64,000 nucleotides of DNA from Rhizobacter sp. (GTDB lineage: Bacteria > Pseudomonadota > Gammaproteobacteria > Burkholderiales > Burkholderiaceae_C), in the NCBI GenBank assembly GCA_019635355.1, contig JAHBZQ010000001.1:2790001-2854000 (forward strand), written 5' to 3'. Position numbers and translations under genes: made by a program. Below the pieces are notes generated by a model. The model saw only the letters and a program-made list of their open reading frames with translations, was not told the DNA's origin and did no database searches. Shown in pieces: positions 40,801 to 48,586 of the stretch. The stretch's first letter is position 1. The number at the start of each line of letters is the position of its first letter.

Positions 40801-41265
40801 GGCGCGTTCGTGATCGACGAGCTGACCGATCTCGTCGAAGAAGCGGTGCTGAAGGAATTCGAGCGCATCGCCGAACGTGGCGGCGTGCTGGGCGCCATGG
40901 AGACCGGCTACCAGCGCGGCCAGATCCAGGAAGAGAGCATGCGCTACGAGATGCTCAAGCACACCGGCGAGTACCCCATCATCGGCGTCAACACCTTCCG
41001 CAACCCGCATGGCGACCCGGTGCCCACCCACATCGAGCTCGCGCGCTCGACCGAAGACGAGAAGCAGTCGCAGCTCAAGCGGCTCGCCGACTTCCACGCA
41101 ACGCATGCGAGCGAGGCGCCCGCCATGCTCAAGCGCCTGCAGCAGGCGGTGATCGACAACCGCAACGTCTTCGAGGTGCTGATGGACGCGGTGCGTGTGT
41201 GTTCGCTCGGCCAGATCACGAGCGCACTCTTCGAAGTCGGCGGCCAATACCGGCGCAGCATGTGA
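37897..41265 (+). CDS. icmF: Fused isobutyryl-CoA mutase IcmF (with in-frame REP insertion)
   Basis: Adenosylcobalamin-dependent mutase interconverting isobutyryl-CoA and n-butyryl-CoA, fused to its own G-protein chaperone (1122 aa). The B12-binding domain (about 1-150) has the base-off ligand H32 in LFDGHDAAINIMRR. The MeaI GTPase domain (about 200-420) has P-loop GITGTGGAGKSS from G209. The mutase TIM-barrel domain (about 560-1122) follows, with SVSISGYHIAEAGANPISQLAF. Residues about 271-294 (VRPEPVEG...STGSARTE) are encoded by a REP-like element inserted in frame within the GTPase domain between LLGDRIRMNAI and RVFMRSLATRD. The protein is about 25-30 residues longer than typical IcmF, consistent with the insertion. 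The second gene of the ppk2 operon. Confidence 0.95.
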   Translation: MTDLSAEHKALANYRPTNKVRFVTAASLFDGHDAAINIMRRILQSMGAEVIHLGHNRSVDEVVTAALQEDVQGIAISSYQGGHVEYFKYMVDLLRERGGAHIQVFGGGGGVIVPSEIAELQGYGVARIYSPEDGQRMGLQGMIGEMVMRCDHALSSHAPTSLAAIQGHSEANWRALAQLITALENGAAEASMKTALHDAAKKTRIPVLGITGTGGAGKSSLTDELIRRLRLDQGDALRVALISIDPSRRKSGGALLGDRIRMNAIGPWHAPVRPEPVEGPAQGSGASTGSARTEGGQRVFMRSLATRDFGSEISQALPDVLAACKVAGFDLVIVETSGIGQGDAAIVPLVDVPMYVMTPEFGAASQLEKIDMLDFAEFVAINKFDRKGAADALRDVAKQVMRNREAFGQSPDEMPVFGTMASRFNDDGVTALYQALLPRLAELGLKTRQSTLPRANTRHSTHQVPIVPGARVRYLAEISDAVRHYKADALKQSRLAREIQQLRESGRMLTEDNPDKRNAVNAVHTLADQREAKLDPHAKKLLAQWPDLQKAYAGDEYVVKIRDKEIRTALTTTTLSGTKVRKVVLPKYEDHGEALKWLLLDNVPGSFPYTAGTFAFKRENEDPTRMFAGEGDAFRTNRRFKLLSEGMPAKRLSTAFDSVTLYGHDPALRPDIYGKVGNSGVSIATLDDMKVLYGGFDLCSPNTSVSMTINGPAPTILAMFMNTAIDQQLEKFRFDNHREPSDDEAQKIVAWVKQNVRGTVQADILKEDQGQNTCIFSTEFSLKVMGDVAEYFVHHGVRNFYSVSISGYHIAEAGANPISQLAFTLSNGFTFVEAYLARGMHIDDFAPNLSFFFSNGMDPEYTVLGRVARRIWAVAMRDKYGANERSQKLKYHVQTSGRSLHAQEIQFNDIRTTLQALIAIYDNCNSLHTNAFDEAITTPTEDSVRRAMAIQLIINREWGLAKNENPNQGAFVIDELTDLVEEAVLKEFERIAERGGVLGAMETGYQRGQIQEESMRYEMLKHTGEYPIIGVNTFRNPHGDPVPTHIELARSTEDEKQSQLKRLADFHATHASEAPAMLKRLQQAVIDNRNVFEVLMDAVRVCSLGQITSALFEVGGQYRRSM
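38708..38776. repeat. REP-like hairpin inserted in frame in icmF
   Basis: Arms 38708-38731 and 38753-38776 are 24-base inverted repeats with two mismatches around a 21-base loop. They match the REP-like element at 13852-13916 (core CTGAGCCTGTCGAAG). Total length is 69 bases, exactly 23 codons, so the reading frame is kept, and the element encodes the tell-tale peptide RPEPVEG...STGSARTE known from REP insertions into proteobacterial genes. Confidence 0.93.
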
Positions 41266-41336
41266 GCCGCGCCAGGCCGCACCGCCGCGCGCGATTTCCC
41301 TAGTCGACGGTCTGGCCTCATCTCGTTACCCTCGCG

Positions 41337-41375
41337 CCTGAAAACGATTTCAGGAAGCCGGCACAACTGGCTTCC
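41337..41375. repeat. Two abutting short inverted repeats after icmF
   Basis: CCTGAAA-ACGA-TTTCAGG (41337-41354) and GGAAGCC-N9-GGCTTCC (41353-41359/41369-41375) share bases and could form alternative hairpins. They lie in the 129-base gap between icmF and the next binding-protein gene, 20 bases before its ATG. Neither is followed by a T-run. The mutually exclusive geometry could suit attenuation or simply reflect an mRNA 3' end; no evidence decides this. Confidence 0.4.
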
Positions 41376-41394
41376 CTGCGAGGAGACACCCCCC

Positions 41395-42555
41395 ATGCCC
41401 GCCATCCGTCGACGCCGCTTCGTCAGCACCACCCTGGCCGCCAGCGCCGCACTCGCCGCACCGGCCTGGCTGCGCGCGCAGCCCACGCTCAAGATCGGCC
41501 TCACGCTGCCGTTGAGCGGCGCGCCCGTGGTGCGCAACGCCATCCAGGGGGGTGGCACGGCCGACGTGGGCCTCGACTTCCTCGCCGGCTTCCAACAGGC
41601 GGTCGCAGCCGAGCGGCGCGGGCAGCCCATCGAAGTGATCGAACTCGACGACGCCTACAAGCCCGAGCAGGCCGCCGCCAACGTGGAGGCGTTGGCCCGC
41701 CAGGAGGTCGTCGCGATCAGCGGCCTCTGGTCCACCGCCCATGCGCAGGCGGCCCTGCCGGTGGCCGCGCGCCTGCGCCTGCCAGTGATCGGCATGCGCT
41801 CGAGCGCCGCCGAGCTGCGGCGTGGCGACAACCCTTGGGCCTTCCACCTCAAGGCGAGCGATGTCGACGAGCTGAACGCGGTGCTCAAGACCTTCAGCGG
41901 CATGAGCCTGCCGCGCGTGGGCGTGCTCTACGTCGACGAGCCTGGCCAGCGCGAGCTGCTCAAGCACATGCAGGCCTCGGGCGCGAGCATCGCCCGCGCC
42001 ATCGCCGTCGACCCCACCAGCGCCGACAAGCTCGCCGCCGCCGCGCGCGAGGTCGTCGCCACGCCGGGCACGCAGAGCATGCTGCTGCTTCTGCCGACCG
42101 AAGCGGTGGTCGACACCATGATGGAGCTGCGGGGCCGCGGCAACGCCTACATGGCGCCGGTGTGCACGCTGTCGCAGGTGATCAGCCGCCCCTTCGCCGA
42201 GAGCCGCGAGCGTGCCCTCAACGGCCTCGGCGTGGCCAGTCCGTTCAGCAACCCGGCCTTGTCGCGCACCGAGGTGGCCAGCCGTTTCCGCGACGCGATG
42301 ATCGACCGCGACCTCGACGCCCTCACCCGCTCCTTCAGCGCCTTCGAAGGCTTCGTGTACGGCAGCGTCATCACCCGCACGCTGGTCGAGATGAAAGCCA
42401 AGGCCGCGCCCACACGCCAGGCCCTCGCCGCGGCGCTGCGCGGCAAGCAGATGAACCTCGGCGGGCTGCCCATCCGCTTCGATGAACGACAGGTCGGCCA
42501 CCAGTCGGTGCACCTGCTCTACAAGTACGCGGCCGAAGGCGCGCTCAAGGCCTGA
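41395..42555 (+). CDS. ABC transporter substrate-binding protein (type-I periplasmic)
   Basis: Periplasmic binding protein of the branched-chain amino acid/aromatic family (386 aa). A Tat-like signal peptide (RRRRFVSTTLAASAALAAPAWLRA/QPT) precedes LKIGLTLPLSGAPVVRNAIQGG. Family blocks are IEVIELDDAYKPEQAAANVEAL, VVAISGLWSTAHAQAALPVAARL and SFSAFEGFVYGSVITRTLVEM. An AGGAGA ribosome-binding site precedes the ATG. No transporter genes are adjacent. It is distinct in sequence from the binding protein at 9483. Ligand unknown. A diguanylate cyclase gene follows 55 bases later. Confidence 0.87.
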   Translation: MPAIRRRRFVSTTLAASAALAAPAWLRAQPTLKIGLTLPLSGAPVVRNAIQGGGTADVGLDFLAGFQQAVAAERRGQPIEVIELDDAYKPEQAAANVEALARQEVVAISGLWSTAHAQAALPVAARLRLPVIGMRSSAAELRRGDNPWAFHLKASDVDELNAVLKTFSGMSLPRVGVLYVDEPGQRELLKHMQASGASIARAIAVDPTSADKLAAAAREVVATPGTQSMLLLLPTEAVVDTMMELRGRGNAYMAPVCTLSQVISRPFAESRERALNGLGVASPFSNPALSRTEVASRFRDAMIDRDLDALTRSFSAFEGFVYGSVITRTLVEMKAKAAPTRQALAAALRGKQMNLGGLPIRFDERQVGHQSVHLLYKYAAEGALKA

Positions 42556-42610
42556 GCGCCGGGCGGGCCGGCCCGGGTTCCGCAAAGGGAATGCAGCGAA
42601 AATCGCGCGC

Positions 42611-44452
42611 ATGCCGCAGCAGACCGCCCCCCTGCCCGCCTCGTCGGCGCTCGCGACGGCGCGCCGCGCCTGGAAGCTGCTGTACCAGGACTCCACCCGC
42701 TGCATCGCGCTGGCCGACCAGGCCCTGGCCCGCGCACTCGAAGACGGCGACACGCTCGCCGAAGGCTGGGCCCGCCTCGTGCGCGGCCTGCACCTCATCT
42801 GGTACTCCACGCCGCAGACGGCCGCGCACGAACTCGGCCAGGCCGAGGCCTGCTTCGCCACCTTGAACGACCGCCCCGGCCACCTGCTCGCCGAAGTGGG
42901 CATCGCCCGCTGCCTGTGGCGCGATGCGAAGTACCAGGAGTCGCTGGCGCGCATCCTCCCGCTGCGCGCCGAAGGCCTGCAGGTGCTCAAGCGCGACGAG
43001 CTGGGCATGCTGCTCAACGTGATCGCCGGCTGCTACTCGTCGCTCGGCGAATCGGAGCAGGCCTTCGCCTACATGTACCAGGCGCTGCACGAAGCGAAGC
43101 CCACGCGCAGCAGCGGCTTCGAGGTGGTGCTGTACTGCAACCTCGCGCACGAGCTGATCCAGCTCGGCGACTTCCACCAGGCGCTCGCCTACGTCGAACA
43201 AGGCATCGCGCGCAGCCACCAGCTGCGCAACCCGCGCCTGCTGAGCGTGCTGCTCATCAACCGCATCATCTGCCTCATGGGCCTGGACCGCGCGCCCGAA
43301 GCGCTGCCCGACGTGAAGCAGCTGCTCGAGCTGCCCGCCGACGAGACCGGCCGCGGCCCGACCAACGCCCACTTCGAGACGATGGCGCTCGCGGCCCTGC
43401 GTGCCGGCGACCTGGCGCTGGGCCGCGACCTCGCGGGGCGCGCCCGCGGCAATTGCCCCGAGGTCGAGGTGCCCGACGAAGCGCTCACGCTGGTGGTGGC
43501 CGAAGCCGAGGTGTTGCGGGCCGACGGGAAACTCGCCGACGCCGTGCAGCACCTGCAGGCCGCCGGGCCCCTGCTGCACCAGGCCGACGCCGGCCTGAGC
43601 CTGCGGGTGCGCTGCCTCTACCACGCGGCCCTGGCCGACACCTGCCAGCAGCTCGGCCAGCCCGAGCCGGCGCTGGCCGCCCTGCGCGCGTGGCAACGCT
43701 GCCACGTGGCGCGCGGTCACCAGGCCTCGCGGGCGCGCTACCAGGCGGCCTCGCTGCAGACCGAGCTGCGCCGCCTGCAGCAGCACCTCGACGAGACCGA
43801 AGCGCGCCGCCGCGCCACCGAGAAAGCGCGCGCCGAGCTGGAGGCCATCAACCAGCAGCTCTCGCAGAAGATCGACGAGGTGGAAGCCCTCAAGTCGCGC
43901 CTGGAGCGGCAGGCCACGCGCGATTTCCTCACCGGCCTCTTCAACCGCCGCCACCTCAACGACGTGATGCCGCAGATGCTGGCCTTCGCGCAGCGGGAAG
44001 GCCAGCCGCTCGCCGTGGCCATCATCGACCTCGACCACTTCAAGGCGGTCAACGACCGGCATGGCCACGTGGCGGGCGACACCCTGCTGGCCGCGTTCGG
44101 CGCGCTGCTGAACGAGAACACGCGGCAGGCCGACCTCGCCTTCCGCTTCGGCGGCGAGGAGTTCTGCCTGCTGATGCCCGGCAGCTCGGCCGAGCTGGCG
44201 CAGCGCAAGGTGCTCAAGCTGCTGCAGGCCTGGCGGCGGCGCGCCTTCCATTTCGAGACGGGCTCGCTCGCGGCCAACACCTTCTCCGCCGGCGTGGCCG
44301 ACTCGCTGGCCGATGCCCTGAGCGGCGGCGAGTCGGTCGAGCGCCTGCTCAAGGTCGCCGACGACCGCCTGCTCGACGCCAAGCGCCGCGGGCGCAACCA
44401 GGTGATGTGGGTTGCGGCAGACGCGGCGGAGAGCGGCGCGCGCCTCGGTTGA
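42611..44452 (+). CDS. Diguanylate cyclase with N-terminal TPR-like sensor region
   Basis: Cytosolic GGDEF protein (613 aa) predicted to make cyclic-di-GMP. The N-terminal ~430 residues are helical TPR-like repeats (AEVGIARCLWRDAKYQESLARILPL, GCYSSLGESEQAFAYMYQALHEAKP, ALAYVEQGIARSHQLRNPRLLSVLLI). A coiled coil (about 390-435) leads to the GGDEF domain. The active-site motif is GGEEF (514-518), and an intact inhibitory I-site RQAD (505-508) lies five residues upstream, so product inhibition is expected. No transmembrane segment or signal peptide is present. The ATG at 42611 is chosen because the upstream frame overlaps the preceding gene. Confidence 0.92.
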   Translation: MPQQTAPLPASSALATARRAWKLLYQDSTRCIALADQALARALEDGDTLAEGWARLVRGLHLIWYSTPQTAAHELGQAEACFATLNDRPGHLLAEVGIARCLWRDAKYQESLARILPLRAEGLQVLKRDELGMLLNVIAGCYSSLGESEQAFAYMYQALHEAKPTRSSGFEVVLYCNLAHELIQLGDFHQALAYVEQGIARSHQLRNPRLLSVLLINRIICLMGLDRAPEALPDVKQLLELPADETGRGPTNAHFETMALAALRAGDLALGRDLAGRARGNCPEVEVPDEALTLVVAEAEVLRADGKLADAVQHLQAAGPLLHQADAGLSLRVRCLYHAALADTCQQLGQPEPALAALRAWQRCHVARGHQASRARYQAASLQTELRRLQQHLDETEARRRATEKARAELEAINQQLSQKIDEVEALKSRLERQATRDFLTGLFNRRHLNDVMPQMLAFAQREGQPLAVAIIDLDHFKAVNDRHGHVAGDTLLAAFGALLNENTRQADLAFRFGGEEFCLLMPGSSAELAQRKVLKLLQAWRRRAFHFETGSLAANTFSAGVADSLADALSGGESVERLLKVADDRLLDAKRRGRNQVMWVAADAAESGARLG

Positions 44453-44656
44453 GCCACCCCTCGGGCCTACCCCCACAGGCCCGCGCACGATCGCCTTATT
44501 GCGATCGCTTACACAGTTTTTTAGGACATATGTCTTATTTCTCCATCACTCGAGGCTGGAACTGGCGTTTTCCCTCACCGTTTCGTCATTTCTTTGGCTC
44601 ACATTTGCACGAGCGTGCATTTACCTGACGCGTGAACACCAAGGAGAGAACAAGCC
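44453..44656 (+). promoter_or_regulatory. Relatively AT-rich leader of the dehydrogenase operon, with GACATATGTC palindrome
   Basis: This 204-base gap is visibly lower in GC than the flanks between about 44490 and 44640. It holds CGATCGCCTTATTGCGATCG-type dyad arms (CGATCG at both ends), a T-run, and a 10-bp palindrome GACATATGTC (44525-44534). A weak TTACAC (44509) and TCTTAT (44533) could serve as -35 and -10 with an 18-base spacer. It is probably the promoter and operator region of the Tat-exported dehydrogenase genes. An AAGGAGA lies just before the ATG at 44657. Confidence 0.4.
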
Positions 44657-45178
44657 ATGATGAAACGAAGAGATCTGCTGGCCACAGGGGTGGCCGGTGG
44701 TACAGCGCTTGCGCTGGGAGGGGGCGCGGTCCTGAACCCTGCCCAGGCGCAGGTCATTCCGCCTGTTTCGGCGCTCGATGCAGCGTCGCTCGCCATCGTG
44801 CGTGTCTGGGTGCCGGTGATCCTCGGCAACAGCGCGCTGCCGACCGATCCGACCGCCCGCACCGCCGCGATCACCCTCTGCGCCCAGCGCGCCGGCGAGA
44901 TCGTCAGCAACTACCCCCCGCTCAACCAGGCCGGCATCGTCGGCCTGTTCAACACCTTGAAGGGCGGCCCGCAGATCTTCAACGCGGCCTTCCCTGCCAC
45001 CTGGGAAGCCATGCCCGCCACGCTGCTGGCCGCTCTGCTGGACGGCCTGCGCGTGAGCCAGGTCGCGAGCCAGCGTTCGATCTTCAGCGCGTTGATGGGC
45101 CTGATCCCCAACGCGTTCTATTCGAACCCCACCAACTGGCCTGCCATCGGTTACGCCGGCCCCCCGAAATTCAACTGA
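44657..45178 (+). CDS. Tat-exported small (gamma) subunit of FAD-dependent dehydrogenase
   Basis: Small partner subunit (173 aa) with a twin-arginine signal peptide (MKRRDLLATGVAGGTALALGGG...AQAQ). Its size and layout match the gamma (hitch-hiker) subunit of FAD-dependent glucose dehydrogenase and the gluconate 2-dehydrogenase subunit 3 family, which carries the folded flavin subunit through the Tat pathway. The mature part is helical (ARTAAITLCAQRAGEIVSNYPPLNQAGIVGLFNTL). It lies 13 bases before the GMC oxidoreductase gene, which lacks its own signal. The call rests on Tat signal, size and neighbour. Confidence 0.78.
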   Translation: MMKRRDLLATGVAGGTALALGGGAVLNPAQAQVIPPVSALDAASLAIVRVWVPVILGNSALPTDPTARTAAITLCAQRAGEIVSNYPPLNQAGIVGLFNTLKGGPQIFNAAFPATWEAMPATLLAALLDGLRVSQVASQRSIFSALMGLIPNAFYSNPTNWPAIGYAGPPKFN

Positions 45179-45191
45179 GAGGCACGCCAAC

Positions 45192-46862
45192 ATGCCCATT
45201 CCTCAAGTCATTCCCATCCCGACCAAGAAACCCACCGACCCGTGGGTCGTCGGCAAGCGCGCCGGCTGGAAGGTCATCGACGCCTCCACCCTGACCGCTG
45301 ACCGCACCGTCACCTTCGACGTGGCCATCATCGGCACCGGCGCGGGCGGTGGCCTCACCGCCGAAATGCTCGCAGCGAGCGGCCTCAAGGTCGTGCTGAT
45401 CGAAGAAGGCCCGCTGAAGTCGTCGAGCGACTTCAACATGAAGGAGTCGGAAGCCTATCCGGCGATGTACCAGGAGAACCTGGCACGCCGCACCATCGAT
45501 GGCGGCGTCGGCATCCTGCAAGGCCGCACCGTCGGCGGCGGCACCACCGTCAACTGGGCGACCAGCTTCCGCACGGCGCCGCAGGTGCTCGAGCACTGGC
45601 AGCGTGTCTACGGCCTGACCGACTACACCAAGGCCAAGATGGACCCGTGGTTCGCCGCGGTCGAGAAGCGCCTGGGCATCAAGCCCTGGACCGGCCAGAT
45701 CAACGCCAACAACAGCATCCTGTCGACCGGCCTGTCGCGCCTCGGCCTCTCGTGGGGCATCATTTCGCCCAACGTGCGGGGCTGCGCCGCGCTCGGCTAC
45801 TGCGGCCTGGGTTGCCCGATCAACGCCAAGCAGTCGATGCTCGTGACCTCGCTGCCGGTCGCGATGGCACTGGGTGCGACGATGTACACCCGCCTGCGTG
45901 CCCAGAACTACACCTTCAACACCGCCAAGACGGCCATCACCGGCATCGTCTGCGACGCGCTCGACCCGTCGGGCCTGAAGCCGAGCGGCCGTAAGGTCAC
46001 GATCAAGGCGCGCCACTACGTTCAGGCGACCAGCGCCATCAACGGCCCCGCGCTGCTGATGCGTTCGGGCGCGCCCGATCCGCACGGCACGCTGGGCAAG
46101 CGCACCTTCCTGCACCCGAGCGCTTCGGTGGGTGGCTTCTACAACAACGACATCGCAGCCCATTCCGGCCTGCCGCAGTCGATCTACTCCGACCACTACC
46201 TCGACAACGTGCCGCTCACCGGCACGCCGGGCTACAAGTTGGAAGTGGCGCCGCTGCACCCGGTGCTGGTGGCCGGTGGCCCGACCTACTTCGGCGAGCA
46301 GCACGCCTCGCTCATGAAGAACTTCAACAAGTACGGCGTCACGATCTCCTTCGTGCGCGACGGCTTCATGAGCGACAGCGTGGGCGGCACCGTGGTCCTG
46401 CGCGCCGATGGCTCGCCGGGCCTCGACTACCCGCTCAGCACCTCGGTGCTCGAGTCGATCCGTCAGTCGATCAAGTCGCAGGGTGCGGTGCACTTCGCGG
46501 CCGGCGCACAGCGCGTCTTCATCGGCCACATCGATGCCGCCACGGCGGGCTACACCGACAACGCCTCGTTCCAGGCCGCGGCGGATGCGCTGCCGATGGT
46601 CAGCGGCCGCGTGCGCCTGAACTCGGCGCACCAGATGGGCGGCTGCGGCATGTCGGCCGACCCGACCAAGGGCGTGGTCAACCCGAACGGGCGTCACCAC
46701 CAGATCACCAATCTGTCGGTGCACGACGCGTCGGTGTTCCCCACCAGCCTGGGCCTCAACCCGCAAGAGACCATCTGGGGCATCACGGCGCGCAACACCG
46801 CCAAGCTGGCGCTGGACATCTATGGCATCCGCAACTGCGCGATGACCAGTCCGGCAGACTGA
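45192..46862 (+). CDS. GMC-family FAD dehydrogenase, probable catalytic alpha subunit with Fe-S cysteines
   Basis: Flavin-dependent alcohol/sugar dehydrogenase of the glucose-methanol-choline family (556 aa). The FAD-binding motif is IIGTGAGGGLTAEML (G48-G54). A cysteine set C198-x5-C204-x3-C208 (GCAALGYCGLGC) has the same spacing as the 3Fe-4S site in Burkholderia FAD glucose dehydrogenase. The GMC C-terminal block is HQMGGCGMSADPTKG and LGLNPQETIWGIT. It has no signal peptide, so co-export with the upstream Tat subunit is inferred. A multihaem cytochrome c subunit, usually third in such operons, is missing: a strong terminator follows directly. Substrate unknown. Confidence 0.87.
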   Translation: MPIPQVIPIPTKKPTDPWVVGKRAGWKVIDASTLTADRTVTFDVAIIGTGAGGGLTAEMLAASGLKVVLIEEGPLKSSSDFNMKESEAYPAMYQENLARRTIDGGVGILQGRTVGGGTTVNWATSFRTAPQVLEHWQRVYGLTDYTKAKMDPWFAAVEKRLGIKPWTGQINANNSILSTGLSRLGLSWGIISPNVRGCAALGYCGLGCPINAKQSMLVTSLPVAMALGATMYTRLRAQNYTFNTAKTAITGIVCDALDPSGLKPSGRKVTIKARHYVQATSAINGPALLMRSGAPDPHGTLGKRTFLHPSASVGGFYNNDIAAHSGLPQSIYSDHYLDNVPLTGTPGYKLEVAPLHPVLVAGGPTYFGEQHASLMKNFNKYGVTISFVRDGFMSDSVGGTVVLRADGSPGLDYPLSTSVLESIRQSIKSQGAVHFAAGAQRVFIGHIDAATAGYTDNASFQAAADALPMVSGRVRLNSAHQMGGCGMSADPTKGVVNPNGRHHQITNLSVHDASVFPTSLGLNPQETIWGITARNTAKLALDIYGIRNCAMTSPAD

Positions 46863-46888
46863 TCCGTTCTTCGGTTCGTCCAGCTCGA

Positions 46889-46916
46889 AGCCCGGGGCCT
46901 GCCCCGGGCTTTTTTT
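46889..46916 (+). terminator. Rho-independent terminator after the GMC dehydrogenase
   Basis: A perfect 10-bp stem AGCCCGGGGC-CT-GCCCCGGGCT is followed by seven T residues counting the last stem base. It is a classical intrinsic terminator closing the dehydrogenase operon, 27 bases after the stop codon, and lies just before the end of the convergent LysR gene. Confidence 0.93.
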
Positions 46917-46920
46917 CGTC

Positions 46921-47862
46921 TCACGGCGGCGCGGGCCACGGCAACGAGCCGTTGAGCACCGGCTCGGCACGCAACCGCTCGGCGGCGTAATCGACGAAAG
47001 CACGCACCTTCGCCGCGGCCCGGCGGCCTTCCACATAGACCAGTTGCACGGGGATCGGCGGCGGCTCGTGGTCGGCCATCACGATGTGCAGGCGGCCGGC
47101 CAGCACGTGCTCGGCCACCTGGTACGACAGCGCCCGCGCCAGGCCCTGGCTGGCGAGCGCGCCGCCGATCGACGCGTCGCCTGCGTTCGTCACGTGGCGC
47201 AGCTGCGGGTGCGCCACCTCGCCCTCGCCGCGCGAACGGCCCGGTGGATGGAAGACCCACGGCGCGGCCACCGAGCCATGCTGCGAAAAGCCGATGCCGC
47301 GGTGCTGCGACACGTCTTGCGGCGTGCGGGGCACGCCGTGCTCGGCGAGGTACTGCGGCGAGGCCACCACCACCCGCCGCACCTCGCCGACCCGCACCGC
47401 GACCAGGCCCGAATCGGGCAGGTGGGCGATGCGCAGTGCCACGTCGAGGCCTTCGTCGAGCAGGTGCACGATCTGGTCGGTGTAGACGCTGCGGGCATTC
47501 ACACCGGGGTGCAGGCCGAGGAAGTCCTGCAGCACGGGCGCCACGTGCAGCCGCCCGAAGATCACCGGCGCGGTGATCGACAAGAGCCCCTGCGGCACGC
47601 TGTGGGCACCACTCGCCGACGACTCCGCCTCGTCGACCTCGGCCAGGATGCGCCGGCAATCGGCATGGAAGCGCGCTCCCGCCTCGGTGAGCGCCACCTG
47701 GCGGGTGCTGCGGCGCAGGAGCTGCGTGCCGATGCGCGCCTCGAGCGCCGCCACCGCGCGCGTGACGGCCGGGGCCGAGAGCCCGAGCTGGCGCGCGGCG
47801 GGCGCGAAGCCCTTCGCATCGGCCACCGCCACGAAGATGCGCATGCCTTCGAGCTTGTCCAT
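46921..47862 (-). CDS. LysR family transcriptional regulator
   Basis: LysR-type regulator (313 aa). The N-terminal winged helix-turn-helix is MDKLEGMRIFVAVADAKGFAPAARQLGLSAPAVTRAVAALEARIG, and the rest is a type-2 periplasmic-binding-fold effector domain (about 90-300). It diverges from the GST and PNPOx-like genes with a 101-base gap that contains an ATCA-N14-TGAT dyad (47887-47908), a plausible binding region. It probably controls those genes; the inducer is unknown. Confidence 0.92.
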   Translation of the reverse strand: MDKLEGMRIFVAVADAKGFAPAARQLGLSAPAVTRAVAALEARIGTQLLRRSTRQVALTEAGARFHADCRRILAEVDEAESSASGAHSVPQGLLSITAPVIFGRLHVAPVLQDFLGLHPGVNARSVYTDQIVHLLDEGLDVALRIAHLPDSGLVAVRVGEVRRVVVASPQYLAEHGVPRTPQDVSQHRGIGFSQHGSVAAPWVFHPPGRSRGEGEVAHPQLRHVTNAGDASIGGALASQGLARALSYQVAEHVLAGRLHIVMADHEPPPIPVQLVYVEGRRAAAKVRAFVDYAAERLRAEPVLNGSLPWPAPP

Positions 47863-47963
47863 CGATTCCTTTCGCTGCGCGGAATTATCAAATGCACGGC
47901 GCGGTGATTCCGCCGCGGCGGCGATGTGAGCACCATGCCGGGCATCCCACCACGAGGACTCCC

Positions 47964-48578
47964 ATGACCCCGATCCGCCTCTACCAGCATCCGCTCTCCG
48001 GCCACGCGCACCGCGTGAAGCTCTTTCTCTCGCTGCTCAAGCTGCCGTTCGAAGAGACGCTGGTCGACCTGACGACGGGCGCCCAGAAGCGCCCCGAGTT
48101 CCTCGCGCTCAACCTCTTCGGCCAGGTGCCGGTGATCCAGGACGGCGACGTCACGCTCGCCGACAGCAACGCCATCCTCACCTACCTCGCCCTGCGCTAC
48201 GACGACAGCGGCCAGTGGCTACCGCGCGACCCGGTCGGCGCGGCACGCGTGCAGCGCTGGCTGTCGGTCGCTGCCGGGCCGCTGGTCAACGGGCCCGGCA
48301 ACGCGCGCGTCAACGTGCTCTTCGGCCGGCCGCGAGACGAGCGCTGTGGCGAGATCGCGGCGCAGCTCTTCCAACGCATGGACGCGCACCTGGCCACCTC
48401 ACCCTTCCTCGCCGCTGCGCACCCCACCATCGCCGACCTCGCGCTCTACAGCTACACCTCGCACGCGCCCGAGGGCGGCGTGTCGCTCGAGCCGTATCCG
48501 AACCTGCGGGCGTGGCTGGCACGCATCGAGGCACTGCCGGGCTACGTCTCGATGGTGCGCCAGAAGGCGCTCGCCTGA
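47964..48578 (+). CDS. Glutathione S-transferase family protein
   Basis: Cytosolic glutathione transferase (204 aa). The N-terminal thioredoxin-fold domain has IRLYQHPLSGHAHRVKLFLSLLKLPFEE, the cis-proline region FGQVPVIQDGDVTLADSNAILTYLA (with the glutathione-binding DSNAI), and an all-helical C-terminal domain with HPTIADLALYSYTS. The ATG at 47964 follows a CACGAGGA site. It lies 8 bases before the PNPOx-like gene and is divergent from a LysR regulator, a layout typical of detoxification cassettes. Confidence 0.92.
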   Translation: MTPIRLYQHPLSGHAHRVKLFLSLLKLPFEETLVDLTTGAQKRPEFLALNLFGQVPVIQDGDVTLADSNAILTYLALRYDDSGQWLPRDPVGAARVQRWLSVAAGPLVNGPGNARVNVLFGRPRDERCGEIAAQLFQRMDAHLATSPFLAAAHPTIADLALYSYTSHAPEGGVSLEPYPNLRAWLARIEALPGYVSMVRQKALA

Positions 48579-48586
48579 GGCCCGCC

